Assembly: GCA_033439765.1 (NCBI GenBank)
Contig: JAULSN010000001.1
Coordinates: forward strand, 1,736,001-1,800,000
Source: Lasiosphaeria ovina
Lineage: Eukaryota; Ascomycota; Sordariomycetes; Sordariales; Lasiosphaeriaceae
Direction of reading: 5' to 3'
Length of the DNA: 64,000 nt
Shown here: positions 22,324-32,700 of the stretch, piece by piece
Layout of the letters: the number at the start of each line of letters is the position of its first letter
Position numbering within the stretch: position 1 is the stretch's first letter
The notes under the pieces: generated by a model
The model's database searches: none
Told to the model about the DNA's origin: nothing
Seen by the model: the letters and a program-made list of their open reading frames with translations, nothing else
Made by a program: the position numbers and the translations under genes

Positions 22324-23270
22324 TTTTTTGGGTTGTCCTGTTGTTATCAACTACACACAACACACTCCTTCTTTCGTCAAAAGAGTGGAATTAGTCGACT
22401 GTGGACGACGGCGATGGCGACGGTGAAGCTAGAGAAAGAGAAAGGAACGAGGACCTTTTTTTTTCTTGTCGTCAAAGCTGCAAGTTGCTATTATTGTTTT
22501 ATTGTCCCTTCATGCCATGCCCATGTCCACCCGTGAATGTGGCTGGCGGGCTGAACAACCCCGGACGCCTCCTCGCGCGACTGCCCCCCTCCTTTTCAAG
22601 CGACACTTACGCCACACACCAGTCTCAAATTGTGAAGCAAACCATGGGACCGGGAATTACTTAATCACAGTTGGCAGCATGGGTAGGTGTCATTCGCAAC
22701 GGTATCGGTTTTGTCTCTCTTTTTTGCTTATTTTCCCCTTCGCTTTTTCTTGCCCTCCGCTGACTGCGTACGGTCTGCCGAGAATGGGGGGCGCGGCTGC
22801 CGATCGCCCATGGGGCTGTTTGGCTCGGGGTAGCAGTTGCAACCGTCTTGTTGGCCGCCAGCTGCGAGTCCTCTCTGGCGTACGGACACTAGTTCTGGAG
22901 AGAAATCCTTCTTCTTTGGTGGGTCGGTGCGGATCCAGATGAACTGCCAGGGGCGTGAGGGAGATGATGTGACCCCTTGCCACCGTGGCTGAAATTATTG
23001 ATTCCTGCGGACCCTGGATAGCTGTGTCGACGAGCCTTCTTCCGAAGGTGCTCACGACCCTTGTATCCGTGCATCTCGACTCCCACTCGAGTTTTGAGAG
23101 GAACAATGGGTCAAAACCCCAGCTCAACGGGCACCGGCAAAAGTTCCATGCTTAGTTTGCATCCAAAAAGGCCCTCAAGTTGCGTAATCTCGTCCTCTGG
23201 GATCGTGCACGCCTCACCTCCAACACTGTCTCTCTTTTCCTCTCTCGTCACCAATGCTTTGCAAACAGTA
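22324..23270. other. Divergent intergenic region
   Basis: It lies between the divergent starts of the membrane-protein gene and the FSH1 gene. No coding sequence is supported. A T-rich run is near 22455-22468. Confidence 0.4.
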
Positions 23271-23333
23271 AAGAGCCAACAACAGCACATTGAAGAGCCA
23301 ACAACAGCACATTGAAGAGCCAACAACAGCACC
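23271..23333 (+). repeat. Short tandem repeat, 22-bp unit, 2.9 copies
   Basis: The unit AAGAGCCAACAACAGCACATTG occurs at 23271-23292, again at 23293-23314, and truncated at 23315-23333. It lies 74 bp upstream of the FSH1 start codon and may be in its 5' leader. Confidence 0.9.
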
Positions 23334-23406
23334 GCGAAATAAACTCTCCAACACCAGGACGAAATAACTGAGAAGCTGATATTACCCGTGCGGGCTGCAA
23401 AGCAAG

Positions 23407-24494
23407 ATGCGGTGGCTCTGCCTGCACGGACGAGGCACCAGTGCACAGGTATTGTCTCAGTCCTACAATATTTTTCGATGGCATCCCAAAAGCTAACCTC
23501 AAGGAACCCCACGTCGATTTTCTGGGAAGATCTTTGAGATGCAGACAGGTAAGGCAGGTCACTCTCTCGGCGATAACAGGCCCCCCCAAAACGCCGATCC
23601 CTGAAGGACGCAGTCACATCTGGCAGACACAGACAAGACAGTCGGTGTGCTGGGCTCGGCGGCTTCTGCATTTGTGCAGATCGCCCAGACCCATCCCATT
23701 CAGTAGTCCCGTACCCGTTCCGCCGTGCGGGGCCGTCTTGGCTGGCCAGACCACTGACTCTGCAACGGCTGCCACCAACAGCTCGCATTCGCCAGGCTCT
23801 GGGCCCGGACCACGATTTCGTCTTTGTCAACGGCACGGTAGCAACAGAGCCCGATGCAGGTACGTCACCTTCGTCTGTCTTGCTTGTCCTCTATGCCATG
23901 TAACGGTTACGCTTTGCGCTTTTGTGCTGTGCTGTACTGACTGCAGGACGGGCAGGTGCTGCCGATGTCGCCAGCGAGTTCTTTGGCTACCTCACGGACG
24001 GCATCCACGGTGCCGGCCGGCAAAACTACCTCGAGCTGTGGCACGGGCTAGCGGACGTGGTGGCCAGCCAGGGCCCGTTCGACGGGCTGATGGGCTTCTC
24101 CGAGGGTGGCACCGTGGCGGCCATGATGCTCGTCGGCGGCGCGCGGCAAGGCGGCGGCTCCTCGTTCAGCGGCTTCAAGTGTGCCGTGCTGTTCAGTGCG
24201 GCGGCCCCCGCGGACCCCGACGTCGTCGACACGGGCGTCGTCCGGCGCCTCGACGCGGCCGCCGACGGCGCGCTGGTCAAGATCCCGACTGCCCACCTGT
24301 GGTCCAGGCACTGCGCGCCTGGCGAGTCCCAGGTGCACCAGGCGCTGGCCCAGCTGTGCGAGGCCGACGTGCGCCAGGTGTGTCTCCACGGCCTGGCCCA
24401 CGACGTGCCGGGGTCTAAACCGGGCGACGACGAGGGCCTGCAGGGGGCGCTGAGGGCCATTGAACGCACCATTGAGAGCGCGGCTTGTGGGTAG
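23407..24494 (+). CDS. FSH1-family serine hydrolase, candidate product-releasing enzyme
   Basis: Four exons join to 228 residues: 23407-23448, 23530-23548, 23782-23859 and 23947-24494. The N-terminus MRWLCLHGRGTSAQIFEMQT is the family start (LCLHG then IFE.QT). The nucleophile elbow GLMGFSEGGTVA supplies the catalytic Ser, and LAHDVPG supplies the His near the C-terminus. Members are cytosolic alpha/beta hydrolases. One branch, typified by LovG of the lovastatin pathway, releases finished chains from HR-PKSs that lack a thioesterase. Here the gene sits 2.3 kb upstream of exactly such a synthase on the same strand, which favours that role but does not prove it. The 19-nt second exon is small but keeps the motif and phase. 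Confidence 0.85.
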
Positions 24495-26775
24495 CATGGT
24501 TGCTTTCGGTATGCATGGGCGGGGCGATTAGTCTACATAGTACTTAGTACATTTTGTTATTCCGTCCCGCCGACTCTTGTCTCCGCGCGGGTAGGCAGCC
24601 GAATTCGACGGGGAAACAGTTGGTGGTGGGCCAGGGAATACCGTGATAGACCCCTAAATACTTCTAAATGTCGAGGAAAGAGGCACAAAACATCAAAGTC
24701 GGTGTATCCCTTTTTGACGTCTTCTTTGTTTTTTGTTTTTTATTTGCGTTTATTATCTCGCAGAGACCACCCACCTCGTCGTCGGCAGTGAGTTGGCGCC
24801 AGTGAAGGCTTGAGCTCGCCAAGGCTTAGCGTGCCGACTGCCGATCTTCAGGGGCTGTTGCTGGGGTCGTAATGACGACCGCTACTCCTTTGGGACGAAA
24901 CCCCCGCCGCGGGAGTCGGACCACGGCTCCGGTTCCGGTTTCGGCCCCTGCAGTTTTTCTTCTTTTGAACAGAACCCCGGCAGAGCCCGGCTGGGGTAGC
25001 ATGCAGCTTTTTGCTGCAATTTCGCTGGAAACAATGCAACTCGGGGGCGGCGAGTGCTTCGTGGTGACGCGAGGTTGTGGCTTTTCTGTCTTTTTTTTCT
25101 TTTTTCACGGAGTACTCCGTACCTTCGAGAACTTTCTACGTAGCAGACTAGAGTATGGAATATCCGAGCTGGGGAGCGACGAATCCGTGAAACACGCCAC
25201 GATAACCTGAGAAAATATTGAAGTACTATGTACTGCATAGTAGTTCGGGGAACCGCTTGCTTTTGCCTCCTTCAACTTAGCCCCCTCGCTGGGAGCAACA
25301 GGTCCGGAACCGAAACCTGGCCCCCACCCTGCCAGCCACCTGCCAGCCACAATACAACGGCTCAACTCTTGCATTAAAATTATTTCAACCACACAGACCC
25401 CAAATATCTTGAAGTTGGTCCAGGCTCGTGCAGTCACTGCCCTCCCCAGCTTTTCTCTTCGGTCGGAGTTCGTCTTACGCCAGATAGCCAGTCGGTCTCG
25501 GCCCAAGATTACCTCGTTTGGCGGTCAGGTCCTACGAAAGTCGAAAGTCGTCTATTGAGTTAGAGTAAGCGGGTATAGTTGGTCTTGAAACACGGCAAGC
25601 ATGAAGAGTTCCTCCCAACTTGTTAACCATCTCAGCACCCTGGAAGAAAGGGGTAGACGCCGAGCTACCTTTTACGTGTGTTTTTTTACGGCATTTTATA
25701 CGCGCTACGTGCAGTTATCCGCATAGCATATCTCTGTGTGCTCTGCTCCCTGTTTCGTAAACTCGCTCACCGCAAGGTGGACGGCACGCAGTGTAACATA
25801 ATTAATATTCACGGCGGCTGGAGACAGGGAACCTCACCACCTCGGAGTCCCTCGGCTTTCCATTCCCGTCTTTGTGTTTGCCGTCTTTTTTGGTAGCGAG
25901 AGAGATAGTGGCTTGGAGGAAAAAGAAATAGGCTCAGCTATCACCAGAGTCCAAGACGGTGAGCCCCGGTCTGGCGCGATGCCGAGGTGTTCAGTGGCAC
26001 TGGCGACTGCACTCTGCGGCCACCGCCCGCTTGGCACCCAACGGTGAACAGCGATCGACAGGAGTATCGACTGATGTGGCAAGCCGTGACTGGGGGCACT
26101 CTCCACAAAAGTGCCCGTTTCTGGCAGCGTTGCCTCCCTCGCCCCTCTGATCCCCCTCTGTTCGCATACCAAGTGGAGCACGTGAACGGTTCTCACCCCC
26201 GCCAACCACAGATCTCGATCAACAACCGCCTCGGGAGACTATCCAGACCCAACCGTGCGTGATAAGGTTCCTTGCCTCTCCTAGTGTCCGGACTCGGGCC
26301 AGATCCGGGTCTACCATTCGCCGAGACCATCGAGTTCCCGCCCGAAAAGCCCTTGCTAATGACTGCATGCGGGCCAAACCTGCGTCCTGTGATCGGAGAC
26401 AGGAGCTTCTCCTGCATCGTGCGTCGGTGACGTGTGGATGGGAAGGGCTTGCGCACCTCCTCTGATGTTGTTTTGGAACTTCCTAGGCCGTGGACCTGGG
26501 CGGCAGTTTGATCGAGTCCACCTCGGTTTGATTTCCGCGTTAGTTTGCTTCGGAACTTGATCTATTAAAGAGTAATCATCGCAACCCGAATCTTTGGGTC
26601 TAATCGAAAAATGTTTCCGATCATAACTTTGACATCAAGTCCTTGAGCAACATCTTGGTTTGATATCTCGAATCCTAAATGCGAGCAAATTATCGTCGTT
26701 TTTGTTCTTTTCTGTAACGAGATAAACCCACTTCATTAGAATTGTTTTCCCGTGTCAGTCACTAGCTTGTCGACC
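24495..26775. other. Long intergenic region upstream of the PKS
   Basis: About 2.3 kb with no supported gene. Short open frames on both strands lack family signatures and consistent codon bias. It includes a T-rich run near 24715-24745, a 14-bp palindrome at 25107-25120, and an AT-rich last 200 bp before the PKS start that may hold the core promoter. Confidence 0.45.
25107..25120. promoter_or_regulatory. Perfect 14-bp palindrome containing CGG-N6-CCG
   Basis: The sequence ACGGAGTACTCCGT equals its own reverse complement and holds two CGG half-sites in inverted orientation with a six-base spacer, the geometry bound by some Zn2Cys6 factors (Ppr1 type). It lies about 1.66 kb upstream of the PKS start. 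Binding is not shown, and a single 14-bp palindrome can occur by chance. Confidence 0.3.
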
Positions 26776-29700
26776 ATGGAGGACGACATAGCCGTCATTG
26801 GATTTTCCATCAAGCTCCCCCAGGGTGTGGACGATGTTGCCAGCTTCTGGGATGTCCTGGCGCACCGAAAGAACCTGTCGACAAACTGGCCAGAGTCGCG
26901 CATCAAGATAGGATCAGTCACGTCCAGCAACTACAACAAGGTAATCAAGCCATTGTGAATCCCAAGCAACATGTCTGTACACTCTAACACTGACCCAGGT
27001 GCAATGTCGAGGCGGCCACTTCATCGACGAAGACCCGGCCGTTTTCGACGCCCCCTTCTTTTCCGTCACGGCAAAAGAGGCGGCATCCATGGACCCGATG
27101 CAGCGGTGGACGCTTGAGGCGTCGTACCGCGCTTTTGAAAGCGGTTTGTCGACATTGCTCAATCACTGCATTGCTGTTCTGGCTCGCTAATAGACGATAT
27201 CGAAATGCAGCCGGAATTCTCGTCGAAAGCCTCAACGGGTCGCGCACCGCCGTCTTCTCGGCGTCCATGTCTGACGACTACAATCGGATGACTGCGCAGG
27301 ACCCCGAGGACCATCCGCGCATGGCCGCCACGGGCAACTTTGCTTCGATTATTCCTAACCGCGTCAGCTGGTATTTCGACCTGCGTGGACCCAGCGTCCA
27401 CGTTGACTCGGCCTGCTCGAGCAGCCTGCTGGCGGTCGACCTGGCTTGCCAGTCCATCAAGAGCGGCGAGGCTTCGGCTGTGAGTGCCACCGGCGCACAA
27501 CCTTGTCGTGGACTCGTTCGTGTCTAACAAAACAACAGGCCCTCGTCACCGGATCCAACCTGATCCTGGGGCCGACCGTGTTCCAGCTGCTCTCGGCGCA
27601 GGGCTTCATGTCGCCCGACAGCCGGTGTTTTAGCTTCGACCACCGGGCGAACGGCTACGCCAGAGGCGAAGGCGTTATTGCCCTCGTGGTCAAGCCGCTG
27701 CTGGACGCGGTGCGCGACGGCGACATGATCCGGGCCGTCATCAGGGGATCGGGGTCGAACCAAGACGGTCACACGCCCATCCTCACACAGCCGAGCTCTG
27801 GAGCGCAGGAGGACTTGATACGGCGTGTCTACAAGAACGCGAACCTACCCCTGGACCAGACACGCTATTTTGAGGCTCACGGTAGGTACCCGATCCCTTT
27901 GTTTACCTTATTGAACATGAACCTGACTCACTGATTACACAGGCACTGGAACGCCGGTTGGCGACCCGCTCGAGATGAAGGCTATTGGCAAGGTCTTTCG
28001 AAACTCTCGCTCGACAGAAGAGCCACTCTACGTGTAAGTCTGCATTGACAAACCGAGGTACTGGTGAACAGCGACTGATTATCACTCTCAGCGGCTCCGT
28101 CAAAGCAAACATTGGCCATCTCGAAGGGAGCAGCGGCCTTGCTGGCGTCATTAAGTCAATCCGTACGCATACCATGCTTTGCAACTGGCATTTCTGGAAG
28201 CTGACCGACTTGTTTAGTGGCGCTCGAAAAGGGCGTGATCCCGCCCAACGCGCTATTTGAAAAGATGAACCCCAAGATCGACGCCGAGTGGTATCACATT
28301 GAGGTGAGGCAGTTTTAGCAGGCTATTATGCACAGTTAAGCTAATAACTGTCTCAGGTCCCGACAGTTCCCACGGCATGGCCGTGCGAGGGCCTGCGCCG
28401 CGTGTCGGTCAACTCGTTTGGCTTTGGCGGCACCAACACGCACGTCGTCATGGACGACGCCCTCTACTACCTCGAGGAGCGCGGCTTGGCCGGGAACCAC
28501 AACACCACGGCCCACCCGATTGCCGAAACGGCAGCTAACGGCTACGCGGCGTCGAACGGCAACGGAACTAACAACAACGGCACGAACGGCACGCACCGCA
28601 AAGCCGCCAACGGCATCAACGGCATCAATAGCATCAATGGCAGCAACGGCATTAACGGAAGCGTCGATGTCAACGGCACCAAAGGCACCAATGGCACGAA
28701 CGGCAGCCACAAGACCAACGGCCACACCTCTATCTCACTATCCGATGACTCACCGCGACTGCTCGTCTGGACAGCGGCGGACGAGAAAGCAGTCGAGCGC
28801 ATGACGAAGCAGTACACAGCCTTCATCGCCAGCACCATCAACACCTCCACGTCCACCGCCAAGCTCGACCAGCTGGCGTACACGCTCGCAGCGCGGCGCA
28901 GCCGCATGCTCTGGCGCGAGTTTGCGCTCGTCCGCAGCAGCAGTGCACAGCCGCCGTCGGTGGCCACGAGCAAGAAGCCGACGCGCAGCTTTGGCGGGTC
29001 CGGCGACGGCGGAGGGGTGGCGTTTGTGTTTACCGGGCAGGGCGCGCAGTACGTCGGCATGGGCGCCGGGCTGCTGCAGTATCCTGTCTTTCGCGAGACG
29101 TTGTACGCTGTGGATGGGGTTTACAGGGAGCTGGGGTGTGGGTGGTCGGTTTTTGGTGAGTCTGACTGTCTTCCTTACCTACCCTACCCTGCCTACCTTA
29201 TCTTGGGGACGGGAGAGAGTGGAAGTGAGTGTTGCTGACATGTGTGTTTGTGTGTAGATGAACTGCACAACAGCGACCGCATTGACTCGCCCGAGTACAG
29301 CCAGCCCCTGTCGACGGCGGTCCAGCTCGCGCTGGTCGAGCTGCTCAAGAGCTTCGGCATCGCGCCCAAGGCCGTCGTCGGCCACTCGTCGGGCGAGATT
29401 GCTGCCGCGTGAGTGTCCCGCTTTCTACAAGGAAACAATTACGAGAATCAGGGAGGAATGCTAACCTCTGCAAAGCTACGCCATTGGGGCGCTGTCGCTA
29501 GCCTCGGCCTGCAAGGTCTCGTTCTTCCGCGGGCAGCTGGCCGGGAAGCTCCGAGCGGCCTCCCGCAGCGCGCCGGGCGCCATGATGTCGGTCAACCTAG
29601 CCGAGGACGCGGTGGCGGCCTACATCGACAAGACGGGCGTGCCGGGGCTGGCAGCCGCCGTCAACGTGGCGTGCATCAACAGCCCGGGCAACGTGACGCT

Positions 29701-32700
29701 GTCGGGCAGCGAGGCGGCGCTGGACCAGCTCAAGGCGCACCTGGACCGCGACGGTGTGTTCGCGCACAAGCTCAAGACGGGCGTCGCCTACCACTCGCCG
29801 TACATGGCGCGGATCGCCGACGAGTACTTGGGGTCGATGGGGTCGTTGGAGGGCAGCAGCAGCGCCAAACAGAAACCGGGTGCAGCCATCCCCATGGTGT
29901 CGTCGGTGACGGGGCGGGCGGTGCGCGACGGCGGGGCAGTGCTGGCGACGGCGCAATACTGGGTCGACAACATGGTGTCGCCCGTGCGGTTCGCCGAGGC
30001 GGTGCGCGTGCTGACGCGCGAGACGGCCAGCCTCAGGGTCGGGCTCGGCAGCATCACGGATCTCGTCGAGGTCGGCCCGCACCCGGCGCTGCGCCGGCCC
30101 ATCGAGGACACGCTCAAGGCCGACGGCGACACTAGCAGCGCCGCACGCTGGACGTACTCGTGGGTGCTGCATCGCTCGCAGCCGGCGGTCGACTCGGCCA
30201 TGGAGCTCGCCGGCAAGCTGTTCTGCCGTGGCCACGGCGTGCGCGTGGACGCGGTCAACATGATGCAGCACGAAAACACCAAGCCGCGGCCGTTCGCCGT
30301 CGACGCGCCCGAGTACCCGTTCGACCACTCGAAGCGGTACTGGGCCGAGTCGCGGCTGTCGCGCGAATACCGGCTGCGGGAGGAAACAACGGGGGCGCTG
30401 TTGGGAGCGCGGTCGTACGACTGGAACCCGCTGGAGCCGCGGTGGCGCAACTTCTGGAGCGTGGAGACGGCGCCGTGGACAGGGGACCACGTGGTCAGCA
30501 ACACAGTCATCCTGCCCGGCGCGGCCATGCTGGTCATGGCCGTCGAGGCCGTGCAGAACCACCTGTGCCCGCCGCCCCAAAAGGTCGCCGGCTTCTACGT
30601 GCAGGAGGCGCGCTTCCTCAGCCCCATCGTCGTGCCGGCCGCCTGGGACGACCGCGCCGAGACCATGGTGCACCTGCGCCCGGTACGCGGCAAGGACGGC
30701 GCCGGCGAGAGCCTCAGGGACCGCGCGGCGTCGGCGTGGGCCGAGGTCGTCATCTATTCGTATCGTGACAGCCAGCAGCCGTGGACCGAGTGCTTCCGCG
30801 CCACGGTGCAGGCGCAGTTCGACGACGACGACGCCGCCGTGGGCGCAGACGCGCGCGAGGAGCGGCGGCTAGCTAACGCGGCCGTCAAAGGCGAGCACGA
30901 GCGCGCGGCGGTGGCGTGCGCGGCGCGGCCCATCGATGCTGCAGTGTTCTACGATGACGCGGCCGAGCATGGCATCGGCTGGGGCGACTGGTTCAGGGTT
31001 CTGGGCGACATGGGGTGGGACGGGGCGGCGCGGGCCGTCGGGCGCGTCGACCTGGGCGTCAACAAGTCAGCAACTGCGGCACGCTACCAGACGGCCAGCC
31101 TCGTGCACCCGGCCGTGCTGGACGGCGTCTTCCAGGCGCTGCGCCTCGCCACGACGCGCGGGCTCCGGCTGTCGGCGGCCACGACGCACATCCCCGTGCG
31201 CGTGGCCGACGCCTGGTTTGCGCCCCGCGGGTGGCAGGCGCCCGACACAAGCTCGGTGCGGTACCTAGCCACGTCGCGCGGCGCGCCCGGCCGTGAGCGC
31301 TGCGAGGGCGCCGTCACGGCGCTGGCCGACGACGGCACGGTGCTGTGCACGATGGGCAGCCTGACCATGGCGGCCGTGTCCACGGGGGACACCCACGACA
31401 AGAATGAGAAAACACTGCTGCACCGCATCGAGTGGAAGCCGCAGCTGAGCCTACTGGCCCCCGCGCAGCTGGCCGCCGTGTGCGACGCCGATGCCATCGA
31501 CAAGGACGAGGCGACGATGCGCCTGCACTACGGCAAACTGCGGGTGGTGCTCGACCACGCCATCGCCCGCGCGCTGCAGGCCATCGATGCGCCCGACAGC
31601 GCCGTGCGCGTCCCGGCCTCGCTCGCCAGGCACGTCGACTGGATGCGATACTATGTCCAGCAGCAGCAGACACAAAACCCCGCCAGCCCCTTTTCCGCGT
31701 CAACAACACCGCTGGTCACCACAGCAACCACACCTCCCGCCGAACCCATCAGCGCCGACGCCCTCGAAGCCCTGGTACAGGAAATCGAAACCCTGCATCC
31801 AGCCTGGAAGCTGCACGCGACAGTAGTTCGCTCTCTCCCAGCAATGCTCAGCGGCAGCGTCGACCCTTTGCAAGTGATCTTCGGCGGCGACGAGGCCGAC
31901 ACGTTCTACGCGGACATGTTCGCGACGGTGTGCGACAGCCGGCTGCACAGCTTCCTGGCACTCGCCGCGCACGAGAATCCGCAGCTGCGCATCCTCGAAG
32001 TCGGCGCCGGTACGGGCGGGATGACGGGGCGGGTGCTGGGCGCGCTGCTGGGCGTCGAGGCCGCGAGCGGCAATGCTGGTGTGCGTTGCTTCGCCGAGTA
32101 CGCGTACACGGACGTGTCGCCGGCGTTCTTTGAGCGGGCGGCGGCGCGCTGGGACCGTGTCAGGGACCGCATGGCCTTCCGCGCGTTCGATATGAAGGCG
32201 GACCCTGCGGGCCAGGGGTTTAAGGAAGGGGCGTATGATCTCGTCGTGGCGGGGAGCGTGCTGCACGCCACCGAGGATTTGATGGGCACGATGCGCAATG
32301 TGCGGAAGCTGCTGAAGCCGGGGAGTGGGCGGCTGCTGGTGCTCGAGGCGATCGCGCCCGACGATGTCGCGAGCAACTTCACGTTCGGCCTCGTGCCGGG
32401 GTGGTGGGGCAAGCGCGAGCCGTGGCGCGGCCTGTCGCCGGCGATTCCGGAGAAGCAGTGGGATACGGTGCTGCGCGAGTCCGGGTTCAGTGGGAATGAT
32501 CTGTGTCTGCGCGACTACGCTAGCGACGACTGCCACTTGTTCAGCGTCATCGTCTCGCGCGCTGTCGAGGAGGCAGCAGACGACGAGAAGAAAGCCGACA
32601 CAGCGCCGTCCCGGCTGACCATCGTTGTCGCCGACGATGCCGCCACGCACCAGACCCGCCTCGCCAGCCTACTGTGCACCCAGCTGACCGCGCAGGAGAC

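Noticed and set aside
23441..24418. A 325-codon frame overlapping the FSH1 gene
   Set aside because: It is a different frame of the same exons and introns; the spliced four-exon model carries all family motifs.
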